A stretch of 64,000 nucleotides of DNA from Ruminococcus sp. (GTDB lineage: Bacteria; Bacillota; Clostridia; Oscillospirales; Ruminococcaceae), in assembly GCA_021199305.1 (NCBI GenBank), contig JAJQIH010000015.1, positions 23,092-87,091 of the forward strand, in the 5' to 3' direction. Positions within the stretch are counted from its first letter, which is position 1, and each line of letters begins with the position of its first letter. Of this stretch, positions 28,662 to 39,077 are shown piece after piece. A program made the translations under genes and the position numbers. The notes under the pieces are model-generated. The model saw only the letters and a list, made by a program, of their open reading frames with translations. It searched no databases and was not told where the DNA came from.

Positions 28662-31001
28662 ATGAAATTTGCAGACGGCTTTTGGCTTAACCAAAGAGGC
28701 TACGAAGTAAATTATGCTAATCAGGCGTTTGAAATTGACGAAATTGACGGCGGTTTTGTAGTTGTAGCTACACCAATGACGATTTATAACCGTGCTATGA
28801 TGCTCGGAAGCGCAAACCTTGAGATCGAATTTACTTCAAACATTGAAAACTGTATCAAGGTAAACATCACTCACCACAAGGGCTATGCTGACAACGGTCC
28901 TCATTTTGAAATCAACGAGGGCGACTACAAGCCGACGGTTGAGATTACCGATAAGGAGGCTACCCTTATTTCCGGAAACACAAGGGTTGTCGTTTCAAAG
29001 GAAACATGGAGCGTTCAGTATTACTACAAGGATAAGAAGCTTACAAGCGGCGGCTGGCGTTCAGCAGGCGTTATTTTCGAGAGCGCTTTCAAGCAGCAGG
29101 CAAGACTTGCAACTCAGGCGGACGATTCCTTCTGGAGTTATCCTGCTAATCCTAAGAGAACATATATCCGAGAGCAGTTTGATACCACAGTAGGCGAGTA
29201 TTTTTACGGCTTCGGCGAGAAGTTTACAAACTTCACCAAAAACGGTTCAACAGTAGAAATCTGGAACGCTGACGGCGGTACCTGCTCGGATCAGTCGTAC
29301 AAGTCGGTTCCGTTTTATGTATCCTCAAGAGGCTACGGCGTTTTCGTAAACAGCACAGATAAGGTTTCTTACGAGGTATGCTCGGATACTGTTTCAAAGG
29401 TTTCAATTACAGTACCTGGCGAAAATCTGCAGTATTTTGTTATCGGCGGAGAGAACCTGACTGAGGTATTAAAGGGCTATACAGATATTACAGGAAAGCC
29501 TGCGCTTCCTCCTGCATTTTCTTTTGGACTCTGGCTTACAACCTCATTTACTACAACTTATGATGAAGAAACCATCACATCCTTTATCGACGGAATGGCT
29601 GAGCGTGATATTCCTCTTCAGGTGTTCCACTTTGACTGCTTCTGGATGAAGGGATTTGAGTGGTGTAACTTTGAGTGGGATAAGAGCCAGTTCCCTGATC
29701 CTCCGGCAATGCTGAAAAGACTTCACGAAACAAAGGGACTTAAAACCTGCGTCTGGATAAATTCTTATGTTGGACAGCGCTCAAAGCTGTTTGACGAGGG
29801 CGTAAAGGGTGGATACTTTATCAAGAGAACAGACGGTTCTGTTTTCCAGTGCGACGAATGGCAGCCGGGAATGGCAATCGTTGACTTTACAAATCCTGAG
29901 GCTTGCGAGTGGTACGCTTCAAAGCTAAGGGCTCTTTGTGAAATGGGAGTTGATACCTTCAAGACCGACTTCGGTGAGAGAATCCCCACAAGAGATGTTG
30001 TATATTATGACGGCTCTGATCCTATCAAGATGCACAACTACTATACATATCTTTACAACAAGACTGTATTCAACGTATTAAAGGACTACTATGGTGAGAA
30101 CAAGGCTTGCTTGTTCGCAAGAAGCGCAACAGCAGGCGGACAGAAGTTCCCTGTACACTGGGGCGGAGATTGCTCAGCTACTTACAACTCAATGGCTGAA
30201 GTAATAAGAGGCTGCTTGTCGCTTTGTATTTCAGGCTTCGGATTTACATCTCACGATATGGCAGGCTTTGAGTCAACTGCAACTCCTGATATCTACAAGA
30301 GATGGGCTGCATTCGGAATGCTTTCATCTCACAGCCGTTTGCACGGAAACCAGACATATAGAGTTCCGTGGTTGTTCGATGAGGAATCCTGCGACGTTTT
30401 ACGTTTCTTCGCAAAGCTCAAGGGTAAGCTTATGCCTTATCTTTTCGCTCAGGCTAACAAGACTCACGAAATCGGAGTTCCTGTTATGAGAGCTATGGTA
30501 ATCGACTTTGCTGATGATCCAACCTGCTTGACACTTGACAGACAGTATATGCTCGGAGATAACCTTCTGGTTGCGCCGATTCTTAACGACGAGAGCATTG
30601 CTGAATACTACGTTCCAGCAGGCAAGTGGACAGACATTATCACAGGTAAGGTTTTCGAGGGTGGAAAATGGTATACTCACAAGTGCAGCTATTTTGAAAT
30701 TCCTGCTCTTGCAAAGCCAAACAGCATTATCACTTACGGAAACTTTGAGCGTGACGTTGTTTACGATTACGTCAAGGATGCAAACGCTGTAATTTACGAG
30801 CTTGAGGACGGCAAGACCGCAAGTACAGTTATTTACGACAGCGAAGCTAATAAGGTTTTAGAGCTTTCAGCTGAAAGAAAGGGTAACAAAATCGAAATTT
30901 CTCTTTCTGCTGCACCTGCTGACTTTACAGTTTCTGTTTCAAACACAGACAAGAGCGTAGCTGTTAAGGCTGGAGATACAAGCGCTGTTATCGAGCTTTA
31001 A
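28662..31001 (+). CDS. Alpha-xylosidase, family GH31 (YicI-like)
   Basis: A 779-residue retaining glycosidase with no signal peptide, so probably cytoplasmic. The segment VFHFDCFWMKGFEWCNFEW is characteristic of YicI-type alpha-xylosidases rather than alpha-glucosidases. The nucleophile is in TFKTDFGER (Asp436) and the acid/base in HWGGDC (Asp503). N-terminal beta-sandwich and C-terminal beta-domains complete the fold. It would remove alpha-xylose from xyloglucan fragments such as isoprimeverose. AGGAGGTC precedes ATG. The 160-base gap upstream has TTGACA at 28544 and a TACATA/TATGTA inverted repeat at 28576-28601, which may be a regulator site. Confidence 0.93.
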   Translation: MKFADGFWLNQRGYEVNYANQAFEIDEIDGGFVVVATPMTIYNRAMMLGSANLEIEFTSNIENCIKVNITHHKGYADNGPHFEINEGDYKPTVEITDKEATLISGNTRVVVSKETWSVQYYYKDKKLTSGGWRSAGVIFESAFKQQARLATQADDSFWSYPANPKRTYIREQFDTTVGEYFYGFGEKFTNFTKNGSTVEIWNADGGTCSDQSYKSVPFYVSSRGYGVFVNSTDKVSYEVCSDTVSKVSITVPGENLQYFVIGGENLTEVLKGYTDITGKPALPPAFSFGLWLTTSFTTTYDEETITSFIDGMAERDIPLQVFHFDCFWMKGFEWCNFEWDKSQFPDPPAMLKRLHETKGLKTCVWINSYVGQRSKLFDEGVKGGYFIKRTDGSVFQCDEWQPGMAIVDFTNPEACEWYASKLRALCEMGVDTFKTDFGERIPTRDVVYYDGSDPIKMHNYYTYLYNKTVFNVLKDYYGENKACLFARSATAGGQKFPVHWGGDCSATYNSMAEVIRGCLSLCISGFGFTSHDMAGFESTATPDIYKRWAAFGMLSSHSRLHGNQTYRVPWLFDEESCDVLRFFAKLKGKLMPYLFAQANKTHEIGVPVMRAMVIDFADDPTCLTLDRQYMLGDNLLVAPILNDESIAEYYVPAGKWTDIITGKVFEGGKWYTHKCSYFEIPALAKPNSIITYGNFERDVVYDYVKDANAVIYELEDGKTASTVIYDSEANKVLELSAERKGNKIEISLSAAPADFTVSVSNTDKSVAVKAGDTSAVIEL

Positions 31002-31030
31002 TTAACGGCTTGAATATTTGAATTTTAAAT

Positions 31031-31067
31031 GCAATACGGTGAGTGCTACTCGCCGTGTTGCTTTTTT
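31031..31067 (+). terminator. Terminator after the GH31 gene
   Basis: A 14-bp stem with wobble pairs (31031-31044 with 31048-31061), loop GCT, then T6. Confidence 0.88.
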
Positions 31068-31099
31068 CTACATATTTGTTGCTGATTGTTAATTGTCGT

Positions 31100-31128
31100 T
31101 TGACTTTTAGTGGGATATGAAGTATAAT
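31100..31128 (+). promoter_or_regulatory. Promoter of the membrane sensor/cohesin-like pair
   Basis: TTGACT (31100-31105), 17-base spacer, TATAAT (31123-31128). Strong match, 38 bases before ATG 31166. Confidence 0.85.
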
Positions 31129-31165
31129 ATCTATGAATCTACTACAACAGAAAGGACAATACACA

Positions 31166-31849
31166 ATGAAAAAGAGAGTTTCTTCTTATTCGAGCTTTTG
31201 GATGACAGTAATTTCCTGTGCGCTTCTGATAGCGTGTATTGTTTTGTATATTATAACAGGACTTCAATCTGCCGCTGCAAATTCCAAAAGAAGCGACCTT
31301 GTAAAGTATTCTGATATGTATGCGTCGGCTTATCTGTATTCGCAGTCTGAGCTATCGACATTTGCCAATACCGAAAACGCTGAGCATTATAACAATTATA
31401 ACAACGCCATTTCCGAAACGGGAACTATGCAGGGAGCAAGAAAGGTTTTGGAGGAAATAGGTCTTGAAGCTCAGGAGCAGGAGGTTCTGGATGAATTTGA
31501 CAGCATTTACAGCGAGTATATCGAGCCTGTAAATGAATCAGCTATCGAGCAAATGGTTTCAAATTCCGACTTTTCAAGCGGTAAGAAGGCGCTTGTTGAC
31601 AGCGATTATTTAAACTATTCGTCCTACTGCTATACCTGTCTTAGCACATTGTCCGATTCGGTTTATGACAGAATGACCGAAACGCTTGATAACATTGACA
31701 CAAGAAATCAGATTGTAATGATATGTCTGATTGTTCTGTCGGTGATATTTGTGTTTATGCTGATTTTTACACAGCTTAGAATCAGAAAAATTTCAAGACT
31801 TTTGGAAGCGGCTGACAGCGAAGAAGAGAGCAGCGAGCAGGAAGAGTAA
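31166..31849 (+). CDS. Two-helix membrane protein with a chemoreceptor-like four-helix ectodomain
   Basis: A 227-residue protein: a membrane helix at about 12-35, an extracellular helical region of about 140 residues, a second helix at about 180-205, and a short acidic tail (EEESSEQEE). The layout copies the ligand-binding half of a methyl-accepting chemotaxis protein (4HB type), but it stops where HAMP would begin and there is no signalling domain. Function unknown. ATG 31166 has AGAAAGGA upstream; the longer frame from 31133 has none. It is 23 bases before the cohesin-like gene, so the two may act together. Confidence 0.72.
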   Translation: MKKRVSSYSSFWMTVISCALLIACIVLYIITGLQSAAANSKRSDLVKYSDMYASAYLYSQSELSTFANTENAEHYNNYNNAISETGTMQGARKVLEEIGLEAQEQEVLDEFDSIYSEYIEPVNESAIEQMVSNSDFSSGKKALVDSDYLNYSSYCYTCLSTLSDSVYDRMTETLDNIDTRNQIVMICLIVLSVIFVFMLIFTQLRIRKISRLLEAADSEEESSEQEE

Positions 31850-31872
31850 TTTTAAAAACAAGGGGTGAAGGT

Positions 31873-32601
31873 ATGAAAAAGCTAATCAGCGTTTTAATGG
31901 GAATTGTTTTGTTCGCATCAATTTCCTGCCTTTCGGTGTATGCGTCCGACTATACGCTGGAGGTTGAAAACGGCGAGATTGACGACTACGGAAATATTAC
32001 CGCAACGATTATAATTTCAGAAAATTCCGGAATTTACAGCGGCGAGTTTAATTTCCTTTACAACAGTTCCTACTTTGAGCTGGGAGAAATCGAGCTTAAT
32101 CAGTCGGGAACGAACGGAAAAATTGAAACGCAAACGGATACTGAAAACGGCGTGGTAACATTTACCTATAAGGCAAACGACGAAGCTGGTTGTACCTTCG
32201 GCGGTGAGTTCGCAACGCTCAATATGCGCCTCGTTTCAACTCCCGAATCTGTGGTTTCGTTTAATCTCGATATGGCAAGCACTACCGACTATGAAGGTAA
32301 TGAGCTTGAGGCAACCTATAAAATCACACCGATTGAGGTGCCTATCAGCTTTATCGTTACCGAAACCCAGGCTCAGACGGAGCAGACTGAAAGTGCGGAA
32401 GCTACAACTCAAAGCTCAGAAGGCGAGGAGGAAAGCGGCGGCTTTTTATCAGCTCTCTGGACGGTTATAAAGGTAATCCTGATTATTATAATCGTAATTG
32501 TTGTACTTCTGATAGTAGCGAGCTTTTTCACCAGAAGGTACTTTAAGAAAAAACGTCAGCGTCAGCGTCAGGCGATGCGAAACGCTCAGAACAGACAATA
32601 G
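31873..32601 (+). CDS. Membrane-anchored protein with a cohesin-like domain
   Basis: A 242-residue product: signal peptide (about 1-24, ending VYAS), one Ig-like beta-sandwich (about 27-160), a Thr/Glu/Gln/Ser-rich linker (about 163-195), a membrane helix (about 200-222) and a very basic cytoplasmic tail (RRYFKKKRQRQRQ). In the sandwich, GIYSGEFNFLYNSSYFELGEI followed by GVVTFTYKA and FATLNMRLV matches the pattern of cohesin domains (F-x-L-x-Y-D-x-x-x-L). A single membrane-tethered cohesin could hold dockerin enzymes on the cell, but without an alignment this stays a proposal. AGGGGTG precedes ATG. Confidence 0.6.
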   Translation: MKKLISVLMGIVLFASISCLSVYASDYTLEVENGEIDDYGNITATIIISENSGIYSGEFNFLYNSSYFELGEIELNQSGTNGKIETQTDTENGVVTFTYKANDEAGCTFGGEFATLNMRLVSTPESVVSFNLDMASTTDYEGNELEATYKITPIEVPISFIVTETQAQTEQTESAEATTQSSEGEEESGGFLSALWTVIKVILIIIIVIVVLLIVASFFTRRYFKKKRQRQRQAMRNAQNRQ

Positions 32602-32620
32602 TGAATAGATAAACAAAAAA

Positions 32621-32655
32621 CGAGCCTACCGAATTGGTGGGCTCGTTTGTATTTT
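32621..32655. terminator. Bidirectional terminator
   Basis: A 10-bp stem (32621-32630 with 32636-32645) and loop GAATT, with A-rich sequence on one side and TTTGTATTTT on the other. It separates the cohesin-like gene from convergent dapB. Confidence 0.82.
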
Positions 32656-32667
32656 AGTATGTAATTT

Positions 32668-33429
32668 TTAGTCGAGTGCGATAACGTCGTTCATATCGTA
32701 AAGTCCTGCATTTGCTTTTGATAAGAAAATCGCTGCGTTTACAGCGCCAACTGCAAAGACTTCCTTTGAAGTTGCCTGGTGCGAAAGGGTAATAACCTCG
32801 TCACGTCCTGCAAAAATTATATCATGCTCGCCGACAATCGTTCCGCCTCTTATAGCGTGAATGCCAATCTCATTCTTTTCTCTCTTTTGCCGAACGCTGT
32901 GCCGCTCGTAAACGTATTTCATTTTATCATCGAGCGTTTCGTTTATAGCGTCCGCAAGCATAAGAGCTGTTCCTGACGGAGCGTCAATTTTCTGGTTGTG
33001 GTGCTTTTCGACAATCTCAATGTCAAACTGGTCGCCTAAAACTGCCGTCGCCTTTTTTGCAAGCGCACACAGCAGGTTGATTCCCAGCGACATATTAAAC
33101 GTGAAGAAAACAGGAATCTGCTCAGCAGTTTTGTGAATCTGAGTTTTCTGCTCCTCTGTGTAGCCTGTAGTTGCAATTACCAAAGGAACATTGTTTGTAA
33201 GGCAGTAGTCGCAAAGCTCCGAAAGAGCTGACGGGTGAGAAAAATCAATTATAACGTCGGGTTTGTCTGGCAAATCGTTCGGTCGCTTAACGACAGGAAA
33301 ATCGCTGTACGCTACATCGCTTAACTTGTCAATTCCCGAAATAACTTCAATATCATCTCTTTTTGAAATAATGTCAGCAATAACTCTGCCCATTTTTCCG
33401 TTTGCGCCACAAATAGCCGCCTTTATCAT
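32668..33429 (-). CDS. dapB: 4-hydroxy-tetrahydrodipicolinate reductase DapB
   Basis: Second enzyme of the lysine/diaminopimelate branch; reduces hydroxy-tetrahydrodipicolinate with NAD(P)H. The 253-residue protein has the Rossmann start AICGANGKMGRVIA, DFSHPSAL, ATTGYTEEQ, the catalytic VEKHHNQKIDAPSGTAL motif, and GTIVGEHDIIFAGRDE. It is the last gene of the asd-dapA-dapB operon, 23 bases after dapA. Confidence 0.96.
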   Translation of the reverse strand: MIKAAICGANGKMGRVIADIISKRDDIEVISGIDKLSDVAYSDFPVVKRPNDLPDKPDVIIDFSHPSALSELCDYCLTNNVPLVIATTGYTEEQKTQIHKTAEQIPVFFTFNMSLGINLLCALAKKATAVLGDQFDIEIVEKHHNQKIDAPSGTALMLADAINETLDDKMKYVYERHSVRQKREKNEIGIHAIRGGTIVGEHDIIFAGRDEVITLSHQATSKEVFAVGAVNAAIFLSKANAGLYDMNDVIALD

Positions 33430-33452
33430 TTTAATACTTCCCTTCGATCAGT

Positions 33453-34352
33453 TTAACGTATACTGCCGACAAGCTGGTGCTTATCTAAAATTCCCTTTAA
33501 GAATGCCTTCTTTTCGTCGTCCATATCGCAAAGCGGAAGTCTGCATGAGCCAGCATTAAATCCCATAATATTTAACGCTTCCTTTACAGGAATAGGATTT
33601 ACGTCGCAGAACAGTCCGTTGGCAAGGTCGAGAGTGTCAAGCGAAAGCTTTAATGCCTTGTCGTATTCTCCGTCAAGACAATACTTTGCAATCATATGAG
33701 TTTCCTTCGGCATAACATTTGACAAAACCGAAATAACTCCCTTTGCGCCAAGCGCCATCATCGGAACAATCTGGTCGTCGTTTCCGCTGTAAACGTTAAG
33801 CTCGTCGCCGCAAAGCGCTCTGATCTTCGCTACCTGAGAAATGTTTCCGCTCGCTTCCTTGATGGCAACGATATTTTTGTGCTTTGAAAGCGCAAGACAG
33901 GTAGCAGGCTCGATGTTTACACCAGTTCTTGAAGCAACGCTGTAAATGATAATCGGCTTGTCAACAGCATCAGCAATTGCTGTGAAGTGCTTTATAAGAC
34001 CCCTTTGAGAAGCCTTGTTGTAATACGGCGTGACGATAAGAAGTCCGTCTGCTCCGTATTCGCAAGCCTTTTTGGAAAGGCGAATAGCAAAGTTTGTGTC
34101 GTTAGAGCCTGTTCCAGCAATTACAGGAACTCTTCCTGCAACGTAGTCGATACAATGCTTGACAACGTCGCAATGCTCTAAAAAGCTAAGCGTTGCGCTT
34201 TCTCCCGTTGTACCGCAGACAATAATAGCATCTGTTCCATTTGCAATATTAAAGTCTATAAGGTGCTCAAATTCCTCGTAGTTTACAAAACCCTCGTCGT
34301 CCATCGGCGTAACTATAGCAACGCCTGCGCCAGTAAAAATTGTGTCTTTCAT
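33453..34352 (-). CDS. dapA: 4-hydroxy-tetrahydrodipicolinate synthase DapA
   Basis: Condenses pyruvate with aspartate semialdehyde in lysine and cell-wall diaminopimelate synthesis. The 299-residue TIM barrel has GTTGESATL, VTPYYNKASQRGL with the catalytic tyrosine, the Schiff-base lysine in AIKEASGN, and YSGNDDQIVPMMALGAKGVISV. A ribosome binding site (GGAGGTAAGAG) precedes ATG. It lies between asd and dapB. Confidence 0.96.
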   Translation of the reverse strand: MKDTIFTGAGVAIVTPMDDEGFVNYEEFEHLIDFNIANGTDAIIVCGTTGESATLSFLEHCDVVKHCIDYVAGRVPVIAGTGSNDTNFAIRLSKKACEYGADGLLIVTPYYNKASQRGLIKHFTAIADAVDKPIIIYSVASRTGVNIEPATCLALSKHKNIVAIKEASGNISQVAKIRALCGDELNVYSGNDDQIVPMMALGAKGVISVLSNVMPKETHMIAKYCLDGEYDKALKLSLDTLDLANGLFCDVNPIPVKEALNIMGFNAGSCRLPLCDMDDEKKAFLKGILDKHQLVGSIR

Positions 34353-34382
34353 TATCTCTTACCTCCGTGACAAAATGACGCT

Positions 34383-35462
34383 TTAGTCAAAATATCCCTT
34401 GGCAGCCAGAAGCTCAGCCATCAAAACAGCTCCGCCAGCCGCACCTCTTAACGTGTTGTGAGAAAGGCATACAAACTTGTAGTCGTATTGAGAATCCTCT
34501 CTCAGTCTTCCTATAGAAACCGCCATTCCGCCTTCAAGCTCTCTGTCAAGCTTCGACTGAGGACGGTTGTCTTCAGTAAAGTAGTTTAAAAATTGCTTTG
34601 GAGCGCTCGGAAGCTTGAGGCTCTGCGGAACGCCCGAAAATTCTTTCCAGGCGGTAAGAATTTCCTCCTTGCTCGGCTTGTTTTCAAAGGATACGAAAAC
34701 TGCTGCTGTATGGCCGTCAGAAACCGGTACTCTTAAGCACTGAGTTGTAATAGAAGGGGAGGTAGCGTTTACGATTTTATCTCCCTCGATCTTTCCCCAG
34801 ATTTTAAGCGGCTCAAGCTCGCTCTTTTCCTCTTCGCCGCCGATAAATGGAATTACGTTGTCGATAATTTCAGGGAATGTTTCAAACGTCTTTCCTGCAC
34901 CTGAAATTGCTTGATATGTGCAGGCAAGCACCTTGGTAACTCCGTATTTCATAAGCGGGTGAAGAGCTGGAACGTAGCTTTGAAGCGAGCAGTTTGATTT
35001 AACTGCGATAAAGCCTCTCTTTGTTCCAAGTCTTTTCTTCTGAGCGTCGATAATTTCAATATGCTCAGGATTTATTTCAGGAACTACCATCGGAACGTCA
35101 GGCGTTGCTCTGTGAGCTGAGTTGTTTGAAACTATCGGGCATTCAGCCTTAGCGTACTTTTCTTCGAGAGCTCTGATCTCGTCCTTTTTCATATCTACAG
35201 CGCAGAAGCAAAAATCAACCTGTGAAGCAATTTCCTCAATATCAGCTGTAGCGTCGTAGATAACCATATCCTTCATAGATTCAGGAATTGGTTTCTTCAT
35301 CGCCCATCTTGCTCCGACAGCGTCCTTGTATTTCTTTCCTTTGGAACGCGGAGAAGCTGCAAGACAAACAACCTCAAACCATGGGTGGTTTTCAAGAAGC
35401 GTTGCAAAACGCTGTCCTACCATTCCTGTAGCTCCAATAATTCCCACTTTATACTTTCTCAT
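34383..35462 (-). CDS. asd: Aspartate-semialdehyde dehydrogenase (fungal/archaeal-type)
   Basis: Reduces aspartyl phosphate to aspartate semialdehyde, the branch point to lysine, threonine and methionine. The 359-residue protein has GIIGATGMVGQRFATLL, the catalytic cysteine in VKSNCSLQ, and RVPVSDGHTAAVFV. Sequence style and length match the archaeal/yeast-type group, not the E. coli type. ATG 35462 has GAAAGGTAAG upstream; the open frame extends to 35552 but that part crosses the riboswitch terminator, so it is leader. First gene of the operon. Confidence 0.93.
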   Translation of the reverse strand: MRKYKVGIIGATGMVGQRFATLLENHPWFEVVCLAASPRSKGKKYKDAVGARWAMKKPIPESMKDMVIYDATADIEEIASQVDFCFCAVDMKKDEIRALEEKYAKAECPIVSNNSAHRATPDVPMVVPEINPEHIEIIDAQKKRLGTKRGFIAVKSNCSLQSYVPALHPLMKYGVTKVLACTYQAISGAGKTFETFPEIIDNVIPFIGGEEEKSELEPLKIWGKIEGDKIVNATSPSITTQCLRVPVSDGHTAAVFVSFENKPSKEEILTAWKEFSGVPQSLKLPSAPKQFLNYFTEDNRPQSKLDRELEGGMAVSIGRLREDSQYDYKFVCLSHNTLRGAAGGAVLMAELLAAKGYFD

Positions 35463-35516
35463 TCTGTATCTTACCTTTCTAAAAATAATTTGCATAAAAT
35501 TTATTGCATAATTTGT

Positions 35517-35546
35517 AAAAAACAAAAAACCGGTTGAAAAACCGGT
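35517..35546 (-). terminator. Riboswitch-controlled terminator upstream of asd
   Basis: On the minus strand, a 7-bp GC-rich stem ACCGGTT/AACCGGT (35529-35546) is followed by a long T tract (35517-35528). It lies between the lysine aptamer and asd, so it is the expression platform. Confidence 0.9.
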
Positions 35547-35577
35547 CATCATGCGTTATAATAGAACTGCTACTAAT

Positions 35578-35750
35578 TTTTGGATAGCACTCCATCACTT
35601 GCAATGATGACAATCAGCGACCTGTTGAGCCGATGATCAGAAGTAAGTTTCCCAAGCTTAAATCTTCGGCAGCCTTGCATTTCACATCTCGGGGTGGGCC
35701 CTGATAACAATCTACAAGAGGTTACTGATCGTGGCTGCGCCTCTATCTGT
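35578..35750 (-). ncRNA. Lysine riboswitch (L-box) aptamer
   Basis: Read on the minus strand, the sequence has the conserved lysine-aptamer blocks in order: AGAGGCGC near the 5' end (35737-35744), AGTAACCTC, GCCGAAG in the middle, then GCTG, TGTCATC, and GGAGTGCTATCC at the 3' end. Length (about 170 nt), the position upstream of asd-dapA-dapB and the terminator that follows all fit. Lysine binding is expected to cause early termination of the operon. Confidence 0.95.
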
Positions 35751-35763
35751 TTTACTTACATTA

Positions 35764-35792
35764 ACTATACCAAATAAAAGGCGATGTGTCAA
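35764..35792 (-). promoter_or_regulatory. Promoter of asd-dapA-dapB
   Basis: Minus strand TTGACA (35787-35792), 17-base spacer, TATAGT (35764-35769). The start point falls at about 35757, directly before the riboswitch. The 365-base space between asd and queA is therefore filled by promoter, aptamer and terminator. Confidence 0.87.
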
Positions 35793-35827
35793 CACCCAAA
35801 TTATAAAAACAAGGAAAAAATACATAA

Positions 35828-36889
35828 ATGGAGAAGAAAATGTTGAATTTAAAGGATATGAAAACGTCGGATTTTTATTACGACCTTCCTGAGGAACTTA
35901 TCGCTCAGACACCTGTCGAGCCGAGAAACGCATCCCGACTTTTAAAGGTTGACCGACAAAGCGGCGAAATAGTGCATAGTCATTTTTATAATTTATGCGA
36001 TTTTCTCAAAAAGGGTGATTTGCTTGTGCTTAACGACTCAAGAGTTTTACCTGCGAGGATTTACGGCGAGAAGGTTGATAACGGAAGCTTTATAGAATTT
36101 CTTCTCGTTCATCAGATAGAAAACCTGGAGTGGGAAATTCTTTGCCGCCCTGGAAAGAAAGCAAAGGTGGGAACTGAGTTTTCGTTCGGCGGTATTATGA
36201 CTGCCGTAATTACAGAGGTTCTGGAGGACGGAAACCGCATAGCAAGATTTAAGCTAAAGGACGGCTACAACATTTATACCGCTCTTGATGAAATAGGACA
36301 GATGCCGCTTCCGCCGTATATTACAAAAAAGCTTGAGGACAAGGAGCGTTACCAGACGGTTTATTCAAACGAGTTAGGCTCGTCGGCGGCGCCTACTGCC
36401 GGACTTCACTTTACCAAGGAAATGCTGAGCGACCTGCAGGACAAGGGAATTAACCTTGCGTACCTGACCCTTCACGTTGGACTGGGAACCTTTCGCCCCG
36501 TCAAGGAAGAAAAAATCCTCGACCACAAAATGCATACCGAGCATTATGAGCTAAGTGAGCAGACGGCAAAAATGATAAACGATACAAAAGAGAGCGGCGG
36601 AAGAGTAATTGCCGTCGGCACTACCTCCTGCAGAACGCTTGAAAGCGTTGCGGCGGAAAATAACGGCAAAATAGTTGCCGCTGAGGGAGATACTGGAATT
36701 TTTATTTATCCGGGCTTTGAGTTTAAGGTGCTTGACGGATTGATTACAAATTTTCACCTCCCGGAAAGCACGCTGATAATGCTTGTTTCGGCATTTTTAG
36801 GCTATGACAAAACAATGAACGCTTACAAAACAGCAGTTGAAGAAAAATACAGATTCTTTTCATTCGGAGATAGTATGCTGATAATTTAG
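35828..36889 (+). CDS. queA: S-adenosylmethionine:tRNA ribosyltransferase-isomerase QueA
   Basis: Transfers and rearranges the ribosyl part of SAM onto 7-aminomethyl-7-deazaguanine in tRNA, the penultimate step to queuosine. The 353-residue protein has YDLPEELIAQTPVEPRNASRLL, VLNDSRVLPARIYG, SSAAPTAGLHFT, HVGLGTFRPVKEE and TNFHLPESTLIMLVSAF. The start is not certain: ATG 35828, 35840 (GGAG 6 bases upstream) and 35858 are in frame, and the conserved region begins only at 35858. tgt, for the same modification, follows two genes on. Confidence 0.95.
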   Translation: MEKKMLNLKDMKTSDFYYDLPEELIAQTPVEPRNASRLLKVDRQSGEIVHSHFYNLCDFLKKGDLLVLNDSRVLPARIYGEKVDNGSFIEFLLVHQIENLEWEILCRPGKKAKVGTEFSFGGIMTAVITEVLEDGNRIARFKLKDGYNIYTALDEIGQMPLPPYITKKLEDKERYQTVYSNELGSSAAPTAGLHFTKEMLSDLQDKGINLAYLTLHVGLGTFRPVKEEKILDHKMHTEHYELSEQTAKMINDTKESGGRVIAVGTTSCRTLESVAAENNGKIVAAEGDTGIFIYPGFEFKVLDGLITNFHLPESTLIMLVSAFLGYDKTMNAYKTAVEEKYRFFSFGDSMLII

Positions 36890-36899
36890 GGAGGACAGT

Positions 36900-38412
<1,513 letters not shown>

Positions 38413-38438
38413 ATTGATTTACAGAGGGGAAAATAATA

Positions 38439-39008
38439 ATGAGCTATATTGAAGTATTTCTGATTGGAGTAGGTCTTTCAATGGACGCCTTTGCGGTTTG
38501 CGCCACAAACGGAATCGTATACAAAAACGCAAATAAAAAGTGGGGGCTGGCAATGGCTCTTTGCTTCGGCGCTTTTCAGGCGGCTATGCCTACAATCGGT
38601 TATTTTTTAGGAAGTGCTTTCACCGAGTATATAAAAGCCTTCGACCATATAATAGCGCTTGTGCTTTTAGGCTTTATCGGCGGAAAAATGATTGTCGACG
38701 CTATACGAGGAGACGACAGCGACGAAAGCGGTCTGACGCTTACTGTTCCTGTTCTGCTTTTGCAGGGAGTAGCTACAAGCATCGACGCTTTAGCGGTCGG
38801 AATTTCCTTTGCGGCGCTTGAAAGCGTAAATATTGCCACCTCCGTGACAATTATCGGCCTGACAACCTTTGTGCTTTCAATTATTGCTGTATTTTTAGGT
38901 AAGCGCTTCGGCAAGCTTTTAAACAATAAAGCTCAGCTTGTCGGCGGACTTATTCTGGTTGCAATCGGCGTAAAAATCTTTGTCGAGCATACATTTTTTG
39001 GCGGTTGA
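38439..39008 (+). CDS. mntP: Manganese efflux pump MntP
   Basis: A 189-residue membrane protein with six predicted helices in the DUF204/MntP arrangement. The conserved acidic motifs in helices 1 and 4 are both present: GLSMDAFAVC near residue 13 and ATSIDALAVGISFA near residue 110. It exports Mn2+ from the cytoplasm. AGAGGGGA precedes ATG. It is 26 bases after tgt. No yybP-ykoY riboswitch is seen, so manganese control is not obvious. Confidence 0.93.
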   Translation: MSYIEVFLIGVGLSMDAFAVCATNGIVYKNANKKWGLAMALCFGAFQAAMPTIGYFLGSAFTEYIKAFDHIIALVLLGFIGGKMIVDAIRGDDSDESGLTLTVPVLLLQGVATSIDALAVGISFAALESVNIATSVTIIGLTTFVLSIIAVFLGKRFGKLLNNKAQLVGGLILVAIGVKIFVEHTFFGG

Positions 39009-39077
39009 TTTAGATTTTCAAATAAACACACTCCTTGTTCACGAAAAATTAACATATATATGGTAAAATAAAACGAT

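Noticed and set aside
35463..35552. N-terminal extension of Asd
   Set aside because: The extra codons overlap the riboswitch terminator, and the proper start at 35462 has a ribosome binding site.
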